Below are positions 40,863-48,794 of a stretch of DNA of 64,000 nucleotides, one piece after another. Numbering within the stretch: the stretch's first letter is position 1; each line of letters begins with the position of its first letter. The notes beneath the pieces are model-generated. The model was not told the DNA's origin and searched no databases. It was given only the letters and a program-made list of their open reading frames with translations. The stretch is from DASUPK01 sp963819715. GTDB taxonomy: Bacteria > Actinomycetota > Thermoleophilia > Solirubrobacterales > 70-9. Both the position numbers and the translations under genes were made by a program. The stretch is taken from positions 1-64,000 of the forward strand of contig CAWFXE010000006.1 of assembly GCA_963819715.1 (NCBI GenBank), written 5' to 3'.

Positions 40863-41980
40863 ACGCGACCCGTTTCACAATGGAAGAGGCAACCAAGCAC
40901 CAGCCGCGGGCCCGCGCCGCGCTGGCGGCAGCGCTCGCCTCGCCCGGCCACGCCTACATCTTCCGCGGCCCGAGGGGCGCCGGCAAGGCGGTGGCGGCGC
41001 GCGCCTTCGCCGCTGAGCTGCTCGCCGACGAGGCGCCTGACCCGGACGACGCCCGCCGCCGCGCCCTACTCGATCCATCGCCGCACCCAGACCTCGCCTG
41101 GCTGCGCCCGCCCGGCGCCCAGCACCTGGTCGAGGACGTCCGCGAGTCGGTGATCCGCGCCTCCAGCCTGAGCCCCGCCGAGGGCGGCCGCCGGGTCTTC
41201 GTCATCGAGGAGGCCGAGGACCTGCGCGACGAGAGCCAGAACGCGCTGCTGAAGACGCTCGAGGAGCCGGCGCCCTTCGCCCACCTGATCCTGATCTGCT
41301 CGGAGCCCGAGCAGCTCGCAGAGACGATCCTCTCCCGCTGCACCCCGGTCGAGTTCGGGCCGCTGGCGCCCGACGCCGTGCTCGAGGCACTCGGCGCGGG
41401 CGACGAGGCGGCCGCCGCGGCGCGGCTGAGCGGCGGCGACGTCGAGCTCGCAAAACTCCTCCTCTCGGACGGCGGGACGGCGCTGCGAGCGACCGCGGAG
41501 GCCGCCGCCCGGGCGGCACGCGCGGCGAGCCCACCTCCGGAGCCCTGGCGCGGGCTGCTCGCCGCCGCGAGCGAGGCGGGCCAGGAGGCCGGCGCGGCGG
41601 AGGAGAAGCGCCTGGCGGAGGAGGCCGAGGCGATGGCCAAGCGTGGCCGCAAGGGCAAGCTGACCCGCGAAGCGACCGAGCAGGTGAAGCGGACCGAGCG
41701 ACGCGCGCGCACCCAGGCGCTGGATCTGGCCCTGGCGATCTGCGGCGCCTGGTTCAGGGATCTCTCCGCCGTCGCTTCCGGGGCCGACGAAGTCGTGCTG
41801 AACGACGACCGGCGAGCCGAGCTGACCGAGGACGCCGAGGGACTCGACCCGGCCCGGGCACGGGAGGCTGTCGAGTGGGTGCTCGACACCCGCCGGCGCC
41901 TGCGGGTCAACGTCTCGGAGGAGCTCGCCCTCGAGGCGCTCTGGCTGCGCCTCGCGGGGGCACTTGCACCACAAGTGTGA
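40859..41980 (+). CDS. holB: DNA polymerase III delta' subunit
   Basis: Clamp-loader AAA+ protein of 373 aa. The P-loop region is FRGPRGAGKAVAARAFA with Ala in place of the usual Thr/Ser, so nucleotide binding may be lost, as in other delta' proteins. ALLKTLEEPAPFAHLIL and the sensor/arginine-finger LSRCTPVEFGPL are conserved. The four-cysteine zinc module of E. coli delta' is missing, as in many actinobacteria. A charged alanine/glutamate insertion lies near residues 195-260. Overlaps tmk by four bases. Confidence 0.88.
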   Translation: MNATRFTMEEATKHQPRARAALAAALASPGHAYIFRGPRGAGKAVAARAFAAELLADEAPDPDDARRRALLDPSPHPDLAWLRPPGAQHLVEDVRESVIRASSLSPAEGGRRVFVIEEAEDLRDESQNALLKTLEEPAPFAHLILICSEPEQLAETILSRCTPVEFGPLAPDAVLEALGAGDEAAAAARLSGGDVELAKLLLSDGGTALRATAEAAARAARAASPPPEPWRGLLAAASEAGQEAGAAEEKRLAEEAEAMAKRGRKGKLTREATEQVKRTERRARTQALDLALAICGAWFRDLSAVASGADEVVLNDDRRAELTEDAEGLDPARAREAVEWVLDTRRRLRVNVSEELALEALWLRLAGALAPQV

Positions 41981-42004
41981 GCAACCCGTAACAATCTCCT
42001 GACC

Positions 42005-43780
42005 ATGGCCAACGATGCGAGGGTGCCTGGAGGCGAAGCCGAGAGGCAACCCGTAATAGGGGGCGGCTCGAGGGGCGGGAAGAAGGGCCGCCGGATCCCG
42101 ATGCGGCTCTGGCTCGGCGCCGCCTTCGCGCTCGTCTCGCTCATCACCGCTGCGTCGGTCTACGTCTCCGTCAACGACTCCTCCGGGACGACGCTGCAGA
42201 GCCAGTCCACCAACCTCGCGGTCGGCAGGACGGCGAGCCTTGCCGACACACTCGGAAAGGCCGACAAGCTGCACGCCGCGAACGTGCTCGCCGAAGCCAA
42301 CACCGGGAACTTCGAGGCCTGGGCGGTCAACCGCCACGGCAACGCGCTGGCGCCCGGCCAGGACCTCGCCGCCCTCGCCGCCGTGCCGCAGGAACAAGAG
42401 GCTGTCCGGGTCGCTTTGGATAACCGCCGCTACAGGGCGAGCCTGCCGGGAAACATCACGGTCGCGGCCGTTCCGATCTTCGGCAAGAACAAGGTGCGCG
42501 GGGCCGCAGTGGTTCGCGCGGAGCCGCCGCCAGCTCTGACCAGGGCGTTCGACCAGCTGCGCGGCGACAGGCTGCGGGCGCTGTTGATCGCGATCGCGAT
42601 CGGGGTGCTTGTCGGATTCCTGGTCGCAACGCTGATCGCGACCCGGGTCCGGAGGCTGGCGAGCGCCGCGGAGGAGATGGCCGCCGGCAACTTCGACGTG
42701 CCCCTGCGTCCGGGCGGCAGCGACGAGATCGGCGACCTCACCCGCTCGCTCGACTCCATGCGGGAGGAGCTCCGCAAGACGTTCACCCTGCTCGCCACCG
42801 AGCGCGACCGGCTCTCGGCGATCTTCGACGGCCTGAAGGAGGCCGTGATCGTGGTCGGCGAGGACGGCAGTGTCCGCTTCACCAACCCGGCCGCGGAGCG
42901 ACTGGTTCGAGACGAGCAGCCGGCGGCGGCGTTGATCCCCGCGCTGCGGCGGGCGGCCGAGCGCGGTTCCGCCGAGATCCCCGTCCTCTTGATCGACGGC
43001 CGCGTCTACGGCGTACAGGCTCGTCGGGTCCCCGCCGAGCATGCCGTACTGCTCGTCGTCCGCGATCGCACGGACGAGCTGAAGCGCGAGGAGGCCGAGC
43101 GCGAGTTCGTATCAAACGCGGCACACGAGCTGCGCAACCCCCTCGCCGGGATCATGAGCGGGATCGAGGTGCTGCGCGGTGGCGCCAAGGATGACCCGGA
43201 GGCGCGGGACCGCTTCCTGACCCGGCTCGCGGTCGACGCCGAGCGGATGACCCGCCTGACCCAGTCGCTGCTGACGCTCGCACGGGTGGAGGCGGCCGGG
43301 GAGCGCGACGAGGCTCAGGTCGTCGACGTCTCCCTCGCGGCCGCTGAGGCTGCCGAGGCCGTGGTGGAGCCCGAGGGTGTCGAGCTGATCACGGCGATCG
43401 AGGCGGATCTGGTCGCGGAGGGCGACCCGGTGCTGCTGCGCCAGGTGATGATCGGGCTGCTCACCAACGCGTGTGCGCACACCCCTCCGCCCGGCACGGT
43501 TACCCTTCGCGCCTCGCGGGGGGAGGAGAAGACCGTGACTATCGAAGTCCAGGACACCGGGAAAGGCATTCCGCCCGAGGAGCAGGACCGCGTATTCGAA
43601 CGCTTCTATAGGGGATCCGCCACTCACGAGACCGAGGGCTTCGGCCTTGGCCTCTCGATCGCGAAGCGGATGGTGGACGTGATGGGAGGCGAGATCGGGC
43701 TTCGCTCCGAGCCCGGCGAGGGCAGCACCTTCTGGGTGCGGCTGCGCGCCGCCAAGCCGACCCCGACCCCGGTCGCATGA
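42005..43780 (+). CDS. Sensor histidine kinase (TM-sensor-HAMP-PAS-HisKA-HATPase)
   Basis: Kinase of 591 aa. TM1 is at about 37-57, an external sensor domain follows to about 192, TM2 is at 193-216, then HAMP (to about 265) and a PAS-like segment (LSAIFDGLKEAVIVVGEDG). The phosphoacceptor histidine is in NAAHELRNPLAG near residue 374. The ATPase N-box is GLLTNACAHTP, with DTGKGIPPEEQDRVFERFYRG and GLGLSIAKRMV. The layout is that of PhoR/WalK-type kinases. The stop overlaps the response regulator start (ATGA), so they form one system. Signal unknown. Confidence 0.9.
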   Translation: MANDARVPGGEAERQPVIGGGSRGGKKGRRIPMRLWLGAAFALVSLITAASVYVSVNDSSGTTLQSQSTNLAVGRTASLADTLGKADKLHAANVLAEANTGNFEAWAVNRHGNALAPGQDLAALAAVPQEQEAVRVALDNRRYRASLPGNITVAAVPIFGKNKVRGAAVVRAEPPPALTRAFDQLRGDRLRALLIAIAIGVLVGFLVATLIATRVRRLASAAEEMAAGNFDVPLRPGGSDEIGDLTRSLDSMREELRKTFTLLATERDRLSAIFDGLKEAVIVVGEDGSVRFTNPAAERLVRDEQPAAALIPALRRAAERGSAEIPVLLIDGRVYGVQARRVPAEHAVLLVVRDRTDELKREEAEREFVSNAAHELRNPLAGIMSGIEVLRGGAKDDPEARDRFLTRLAVDAERMTRLTQSLLTLARVEAAGERDEAQVVDVSLAAAEAAEAVVEPEGVELITAIEADLVAEGDPVLLRQVMIGLLTNACAHTPPPGTVTLRASRGEEKTVTIEVQDTGKGIPPEEQDRVFERFYRGSATHETEGFGLGLSIAKRMVDVMGGEIGLRSEPGEGSTFWVRLRAAKPTPTPVA

Positions 43781-44493
43781 GTCCGACTCCGCCCGTCACG
43801 AGTCGCATCCTCGTCGTCGACGACGAGGACTCCGTTCGCGAGTCCGTCGGCTACGCGCTCGAGCAGGAGGGCTTCGAGGTAACGCTGGCCTCGAACGGCG
43901 AAGAGGCGGAGGGTCAGATCACCGATGACCACTTCGACCTCCTGATCCTGGACATCATGATGCCCGGCAAGTCGGGCCTGGACATCTGCCGCGAGGTCCG
44001 CGCGCACAGCCCTGTGCCGATCATCCTGCTGACCGCCAAGGACGCCGAGGTGGACAAGGTCGTGGGGCTCGAGGTCGGCGCCGACGACTACGTCACGAAG
44101 CCGTTCTCGGTCCGCGAGCTGCTGGGGCGGGTGAGGGCACAGCTGCGCCGCCGCGAGCTCGATCGCTCCGCCGGGACCGAGGGAACAGCGATCGAGTCCG
44201 GGCCGGTCTCGATCGACCTGGCCCGGCACCTGGTCACGGTCCGCGGCGAGCCCATCAACCTGACGCGCTCGGAGTTCCAGGTCCTGCGCCTGCTGGCCGA
44301 GAACCCCGGGCAGGTCTTCTCGCGCAAGGAGATCATGGAGGAGCTCTGGCAGACCGAGTTCCGAGGCGACGTCCGCGCGTGCGACGTCCACATCTCCAAC
44401 CTCCGCCAGAAGGTCGAGCGAGACCCGCAGAACCCCGAGCTGGTGCTGACCGTGCGCCGGGTCGGTTATCGCTTCGCCGAGGACGCGTCGTAG
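43777..44493 (+). CDS. OmpR/PhoB-family response regulator
   Basis: Response regulator of 238 aa. Receiver domain: acidic pair in VVDDED, phosphorylated aspartate in LLILDIMMPG, T in ILLTAKDAE and K in DDYVTKPFS. C-terminal winged helix with LTRSEFQVLRLLAENPGQVFSRKEIMEELW and VDVHISNLRQKVE-type recognition helix ending VRRVGYRF. It would be phosphorylated by the kinase encoded four bases upstream. Target genes cannot be read from the sequence. Confidence 0.92.
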   Translation: MSPTPPVTSRILVVDDEDSVRESVGYALEQEGFEVTLASNGEEAEGQITDDHFDLLILDIMMPGKSGLDICREVRAHSPVPIILLTAKDAEVDKVVGLEVGADDYVTKPFSVRELLGRVRAQLRRRELDRSAGTEGTAIESGPVSIDLARHLVTVRGEPINLTRSEFQVLRLLAENPGQVFSRKEIMEELWQTEFRGDVRACDVHISNLRQKVERDPQNPELVLTVRRVGYRFAEDAS

Positions 44494-44663
44494 CGCTCGC
44501 CGCTGCGCGTCGGCCTCCAGCCCTTCCACTGCCAGAACGCGATCTCGCCGCCGTCGGGAGCCGTGATCACGCTGCGCCAGCCGGCCGGCCCCTCGGGGGG
44601 CTCGAGCACGACCGAGCCGCCGAGCTGCTCGGCAAGCTCGGTCGCCGAGGTCCCGGTCTTCAA
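44466..44663 (-). pseudogene. C-terminal fragment of a VOC/glyoxalase-like protein
   Basis: A 65-codon frame starting at TTG reads ELAEQLGGSVVLEPPEGPAGWRS then VITAPDGGEIAFWQWKG, which is the last beta-alpha-beta unit of a vicinal-oxygen-chelate domain (ELGG...PP...DPxGAxFxLW pattern). The first 60-70 residues expected of a single VOC module are absent and are not found in nearby frames. The 3' end overlaps the response regulator gene by 28 bases. Probably a decayed gene; 44664-44759 shows nothing else. Confidence 0.45.
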
Positions 44664-44759
44664 GGCGTTTCAGAAGGAGATCGCGGATCGCTGCGAGGAG
44701 CCGCCGGCGTCTACGAGCGTCGACGTGATCGGCTCCTTTGGCTTCGGATGCTCGGGCGA

Positions 44760-45511
44760 TCAGCGGTAGCCGCGCAGCAGCCGCCGCGTGACGCCCGCGA
44801 TCGTCGCCGCCCCAAAGCCCAGGCTCGGGCTGCCGCGGGTCAGCACCGCGATCGAGATGTGGCGACCGCCGCTCTCCAGCAGGGCGGCCTGGTGCACCCG
44901 CCAGCCGTCGTCGTCCCGGAACCAACCGCCCTTGAAGTAGACGCGCCAACCGGGCGGGCGGCCGTGGGGGATCCCCCAGCGCTCGTAGGGCACGATCCGC
45001 CGCAGCAGGCCGAGGGCGTATTTGCGGTGACGGTGCGGGAGCAGGTGGCGTATGCGGGAGAAGAACGCAGCTTGGTCGCGGGCGGTGACCTGGCAGCCGC
45101 CCCAGACCGGATTCGGGATGAACCTGCGCATCCCGGCCCGCCGAGCGAGTCGGCGGAGCCCATCCGGGCCGACGCGGTCGTAGACCGCGCCGGCCGCGTC
45201 GTTGTCGGAGACGTGGATCATCGGGCCGAGCAGCCGCCGGTCGCCGCCGGGCAGGTGGCGGTGCCGGACGTCGCCGCGATCCAGGTAGGCGACGAGCAGC
45301 ATCGCCTTCACCAGACTCGCCGAGGAGTACCGGACCCCCGACGGAAGCCGTGGGTTCGATGACGCTCGTCCACGACCGCGAACGAGGCGCTGCCCATGCG
45401 ATGCCCGAGGAACCGGGTCGCGTCGCGAACCCGCTGGTGCCACGGGTAGGCGTGCGTCCCGGAGGGCGAGGCGAGGGCGGCCGGCGCGCCGACGGCGAAG
45501 GCCGCGATCAG
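44760..45511 (-). pseudogene. Exported class A beta-lactamase-like serine hydrolase, frameshifted
   Basis: Two frames join into one secreted penicillin-binding/beta-lactamase-fold hydrolase. The 5' frame encodes an export signal ending PAALASPSG and continues through ASFAVVDERHRTHGFR. The 3' frame has the catalytic SASLVKAML (SxxK), VSDNDAAGAVYD (SDN) and VYFKGGWF (KTG-like, KGG). The frames meet at a run of five C (plus 45335-45339); one more C restores a continuous protein. The 5' frame has no ATG or GTG at the signal peptide (CTG at 45511 is a placeholder), so the start is unclear. Motifs resemble peptidoglycan-active hydrolases more than resistance enzymes. Confidence 0.65.
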
Positions 45512-45513
45512 GG

Positions 45514-45723
45514 CTAGAAGCTGAGGTGGTAGCCGCCGCGGTAGCGCGCGGGGCCGCCGACGATCTGATTCGGGGGCGAGTAGCTCTGAATCGGGGGAGG
45601 CGTGAGGTAGACGCCGGTGCCGCCAGAGCGCCCCTGCTGTGTCTGCTTCAGGGAGAGCTTGGCGTTCAGGTTCTGAGTCGAGTTCGGTGGCATTTCCCTT
45701 GTTCCCTCTTCGCCGTCTTGCAT
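45514..45723 (-). CDS. Small hypothetical Tyr/Pro-rich protein (69 aa)
   Basis: The frame begins MQDGEEGTREMPPNSTQN at ATG 45723, preceded by GAGAAGGTGG, a good ribosome binding site. An alternative ATG is at 45693. The body is low in hydrophobics and ends with VYLTPPPIQSYSPPNQIVGGP then YRGGYHLSF, a Tyr/Pro/Gly-rich tail. No family recognised. It lies directly upstream of the serine hydrolase on the same strand, the stop being two bases from that gene's nominal start, so the two may be coupled. Confidence 0.45.
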   Translation of the reverse strand: MQDGEEGTREMPPNSTQNLNAKLSLKQTQQGRSGGTGVYLTPPPIQSYSPPNQIVGGPARYRGGYHLSF

Positions 45724-45831
45724 CGGCCACCTTCTCCGAATCCTTGAACGGATAAGACGGGGAAAACTCCTCGACCTGCGTGCGTAGTAGACCCGGATCA
45801 GAGATTGGCGAGCACCCCATCTGGGCGATGA

Positions 45832-45847
45832 CCCCCCGTTCGGGGGG
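45832..45847. terminator. CCCCCCGTTCGGGGGG hairpin
   Basis: Six-base perfect GC arms closing GTTC, in the gap between the small minus-strand gene and the GAF kinase gene. The same 16 bases occur in the opposite orientation at 48726-48741. No U-tract on either side, so a terminator role is tentative. Confidence 0.4.
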
Positions 45848-45898
45848 TGCCCGGGTGGATGCCGTGGCGTAACCGGTGCGAGGATGCAGGGGTAGCCC

Positions 45899-47014
45899 AT
45901 GGACGTGAGCATCAAGGAAGACTCGCTCCGCTCCGAGGCTCTGGACGTCGTCGTCCAGCTGCTCTTCGAGCTGGACGAGAAACGGGAGCTCGAAGACTTC
46001 TACGATCGCATCTGCGAGGCCGTCTGCCTGCAGACCACGATGGAGCGGGCGATCATCTTCCTCTACGACGCGGAGCGCCGGCTGGTTCTGCCGGCCGGAA
46101 GCCACGGCGTCTACCGTGAGTTCATCGCCCACGGCTACGGCAGTCTCGAGGAGACCCCGATCGCGCAGCGAGCGCTCGCCGAGGACCGGGTGGTGGAGAC
46201 CACCGATCTGGCGGCCGACGTCCCAGCCCGCTACCGCAACCTGCCCGGTGTCACCAAGCTCACCTGCACTCCGGTCGCGGCGGCCGGTCGCTGGCTCGGC
46301 GTGATCTTCGCCGACCGCGATGGCGAGCCGTTCGACCTCACCGATGCCGAGCGTCTGACGATGCGCGCGCTTGGGCGCACCGCCGCGCTCGCCAGCCACG
46401 TCCGCGAGGTGACCCGCCAGCTCGAGCGCAGCCAGAGGCTCTCGGAGCGGATCGCGCTCGCCCGCGAGGTCCACGAGCGCGTCACGCAGCGGCTCTTCGG
46501 CGTCTCGATGGCGTTGGGCTCGGACCGGCCGCTCGCCGACGATGATCGCGAGCGCTGCGTCGCCGAGATCGAGGCAGCACTCGGAGATCTGCGCGAGGCC
46601 CTGATCGGCTCCGCCGGGAGCTCGCTGATGGAGCTTCAGGAGGGCGGGCTGCGGGCCGAGCTCGAGCGGCTCGGACGCCAGTACAAACACCTGCCGCTGG
46701 TGGTGGATTGGCGCGAGGGGGTCGAGATTCCCGAGCGACTGGAGCCGCTCGCCGTCTCCATTCTCAACGAGACGCTGCGGAACGCCGAGAAGCACGCGAC
46801 CCCGACCGAGGTCCGCGTGACGATCGAGTACCTCGGCGGGGCCTTCGCCATGGAGGTCCGGAACGATGGCCTGCGGGAGGCCGGCCCGGAGGCGGCCGGA
46901 TCGCGGATGGGATTGCGGCTCGCCTCCTACGAGGCGCTGCAGCGTGGGGGAATGCTCGAGTACGGCCGGGAGGAGGACCGATGGCGGGTGCGCCTGGTGT
47001 TGCCGAGCAGCTGA
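45899..47014 (+). CDS. GAF-domain histidine kinase (NarX/DevS-like)
   Basis: Soluble kinase of 371 aa. A GAF domain (about residues 18-175) includes ERAIIFLYDAERRLVLPAGS and LTCTPVAAAGRWLGVIFADR. A HisKA_3 dimerisation helix follows, with the phosphoacceptor in LAREVHERVTQRLFGVSMAL near residue 198. The HATPase has SILNETLRNAEKHA and GSRMGLRLASYEAL. No transmembrane segment, so it senses a cytosolic signal. Overlaps the NarL-type regulator gene by 34 bases, forming a two-component pair. Confidence 0.88.
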   Translation: MDVSIKEDSLRSEALDVVVQLLFELDEKRELEDFYDRICEAVCLQTTMERAIIFLYDAERRLVLPAGSHGVYREFIAHGYGSLEETPIAQRALAEDRVVETTDLAADVPARYRNLPGVTKLTCTPVAAAGRWLGVIFADRDGEPFDLTDAERLTMRALGRTAALASHVREVTRQLERSQRLSERIALAREVHERVTQRLFGVSMALGSDRPLADDDRERCVAEIEAALGDLREALIGSAGSSLMELQEGGLRAELERLGRQYKHLPLVVDWREGVEIPERLEPLAVSILNETLRNAEKHATPTEVRVTIEYLGGAFAMEVRNDGLREAGPEAAGSRMGLRLASYEALQRGGMLEYGREEDRWRVRLVLPSS

Positions 47015-47636
47015 ACAGCGCGGAGAAGCTCCGCGTGCTCGTCGTCGACGATCACGCCGTCGTGCAGTGGGGCTTCCGGTTGCTCCTCGGGCGACAGCCA
47101 TGGGTCGCGGACTGCGTCGTCGCCTCGACGCCGGAGGAGGCCGTCGAGCTCGCCGGGCGGGGCCGACCAGACGTTGCATTGGTCGATCTCTTCCTCGGCG
47201 AGCGCTCCGGCGCGGAGCTCTGCGAGGCGCTTCGCGAAGTCTCTCCGAAGACCCGCGTCCTCCTGATCTCGGGCGCCGGCTGGATCTCGCCCGAAACCGC
47301 CAAGGCGGCCGGCGCCGCGGGCTTCATTTCCAAGGACTGGAGCGCCGAGGAGGTCGCCAACGCGGTGCGCATGGTCGGCCGGGGAATGACGGTCTATGCA
47401 CGGCAGGCCGACGGGCCGGCGACGCCCCTCTCCCCCGCGAGCGCGAGGTGCTGGAGCTGATCGGGGCCGGGGCAACCAATCGCGAGATCGCAGAGCGGCT
47501 CTTCCTCTCCCCGCACACGATCAAGGACCACACCACGGCGCTCTACCGGAAGCTCGGTGTTCGGAACCGGGCTGAGGCGACGCGGAAGGCCGAGCAGTTG
47601 GGCTTGACTCGCGGCGCAGCGTCGTCGGAGTTCTGA
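46981..47636 (+). pseudogene. NarL/FixJ response regulator, split by a one-base frameshift
   Basis: The receiver domain (VLVVDDHAVVQWGF, phospho-Asp in VALVDLFLGERSG, S/T and K in LISGAG and FISKDW) runs in one frame to TPLSPASARCWS-stop. The LuxR-type HTH continues in another frame as PREREVLELIGAGATNREIAERL, SPHTIKDHTTALYRKLGV. They meet at a run of five C (47432-47436); a sixth C gives TPLSPREREVLEL, exactly the family linker. Either a recent null allele or a homopolymer error. Partner of the GAF kinase upstream. Confidence 0.8.
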
Positions 47637-47740
47637 CTTAAGAAGCGACGCTTCGCATGGAAAGGAGCGGCTTCGCCACTAGCTGTCCCTTCTCGCGCGG
47701 AACGGAAGCTGTCCACATCTCAGCGCGTCAGGGGCAGATA

Positions 47741-48280
47741 ATGATCGGGATGGCCGAACCCTCCCGGCCAGTGCGGCCACAGGCGAAATTTCCTTCCCGG
47801 CCCGAGGTGGTCACCGCGGGCATCGGCTGGGTGCAGGAGGCCATCTACATCGCCGTCGGTGTCCTGCTCGCTACCGCGGGGATCCTCGTGATCGTGGGCA
47901 CGGTCGACGGCGTCGTCACGGGCATAGACGACCACGACGACGCCGTACAGATCGGGCTCCTGGTACTCGACCGGGTCCTGCTCCTGTTGATCGTCGCCGA
48001 GCTCCTGCACACGCTGGCGCTGGTGCTCTACGAGGGGGAGGTCCACGCTGAGCCCTTCCTGTTGATCGGGCTGATCGCGGTCGTCCGGCGGGTCGTGGTG
48101 ATAACGGCCAAGGTCGAGCAGATCCCTTCCGGTCAGGCACTCAACAACTTCCTGCTCGAGCTCGGGGTGCTCGCCGGGCTGGCGCTGGCCTTCGGCGCCG
48201 CGATCTACTTGCTGCGTCGAGGTGAGGCAGAGCCGGGATCCGCTCGTCCGGAGATTGTCGAACCCAGCGAGAGACGCTGA
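47741..48280 (+). CDS. PsiE-family membrane protein
   Basis: Protein of about 179 aa with four transmembrane helices. LDRVLLLLIVAELLHTLALVLYEGEVHAEPFLLIGLIAVVRRVVVI is represented by the signature ELLHTL...EPFLLIGLIAVVRR of the phosphate-starvation-inducible PsiE family. An acidic/histidine loop (TGIDDHDDAVQIG) lies between helices 1 and 2. ATG 47741 was chosen over 47657 because it precedes the conserved region closely and follows GGGGCAG. Function of PsiE is not established. Confidence 0.75.
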   Translation: MIGMAEPSRPVRPQAKFPSRPEVVTAGIGWVQEAIYIAVGVLLATAGILVIVGTVDGVVTGIDDHDDAVQIGLLVLDRVLLLLIVAELLHTLALVLYEGEVHAEPFLLIGLIAVVRRVVVITAKVEQIPSGQALNNFLLELGVLAGLALAFGAAIYLLRRGEAEPGSARPEIVEPSERR

Positions 48281-48424
48281 CCATCGTCTTGCCATGCTCT
48301 GCGCTCCAATATTTCGGCCGACGGCGGCACACCTCCCTTCGCGAAAGCAGGAGCGCAGTCGGCTGCACAGGGATCAGTCGAAAAGCGCTGCTTTGGACGA
48401 GAAGCGGCAGTCTCAAGAACCGCG

Positions 48425-48446
48425 ACGGCCCGCCGAAGCGGGCCGT
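48425..48446. terminator. GC-rich terminator hairpin of tRNA-like RNA copy 2
   Basis: Nine-pair stem ACGGCCCGC with its complement and a short CTTCGG-type loop; the 22 bases match 5341-5362 except one loop base. It also lies 145 bases after the PsiE stop, so it may serve both strands. Confidence 0.6.
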
Positions 48447-48635
48447 TAGATGCGGCCGGGGAGCTACCCCGGGCCCGACAGCCAATCGTCCTCAAAGGTT
48501 GGCACGCCGGCGGGCGGCTTGCCAAGGGCGACCCCCGGCGCAACGGCGGAGGGCGGGGGACTCGAACCCCAGCGGAGAGCTACCCCGGCCGCCTCGATTG
48601 GCTATCGGGCGCGGCGCCTTGCCGCTTCACCCTCC
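48425..48635 (-). ncRNA. Structured tRNA-like RNA with downstream hairpins, copy 2
   Basis: Positions 48635-48547 (minus) fold like the element at 5194-5283: acceptor GGAGGGTG/CGCCCTCC (eight pairs with one G-T), D-stem GCGGC/GCCGC closing AAGGC, anticodon-like CCCGA-TAGCCAA-TCGAG, variable stem GCGG/CCGC, T-arm GGGG-TTCGAGT-CCCC and discriminator G. Position 33 is A. The D-stem differs from copy 1 by compensatory pairs. Further along, 48488-48474 (CGATTGGCTGTCGGG) can pair over 15 bases with the anticodon arm at 48609-48595. A hairpin (48472-48456) and then a GC hairpin (48446-48425) nearly identical to that of copy 1 end the unit. The rest of 48281-48794 holds no gene. Confidence 0.5.
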
Positions 48636-48725
48636 GCCCAACAAGCCTGCTCGGCGGTAGCTGACCGAGGGAGCGATGAATGCAATGACTGTGTTCCACT
48701 TGATCCCCCGGGCGTCCCCCGGAAC

Positions 48726-48741
48726 CCCCCCGAACGGGGGG
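48726..48741. terminator. CCCCCCGAACGGGGGG hairpin
   Basis: Exact reverse complement of the 16-base hairpin at 45832-45847. It lies 54 bases before fabD and upstream of the tRNA-like RNA on the other strand. No U-tract. Confidence 0.4.
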
Positions 48742-48794
48742 CATGGGGCGCGCGGCCCTTCACCAGGCCCCGTCTCGCGGTTAGTCAGTAGGGA

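Noticed and set aside
44760..45511. Antibiotic-resistance beta-lactamase
   Set aside because: SxxK, SDN and KGG motifs fit the fold, but the omega-loop glutamate motif of class A enzymes is not evident and the gene is frameshifted with an unclear start, so a resistance role is not supported.
45899..47179. Minus-strand frame opposite the GAF kinase, continuous with the serine hydrolase 5' end
   Set aside because: The kinase on the plus strand has clear GAF, HisKA_3 and HATPase motifs. Only the part below 45511 of the minus frame resembles protein (signal peptide).
48454..48500. A third tRNA-like domain on the plus strand
   Set aside because: It repeats the anticodon-arm sequence (CCCGACAGCCAATCG) in inverted orientation, but no T-arm or acceptor follows. 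It is better explained as the pairing partner of copy 2 of the tRNA-like RNA.
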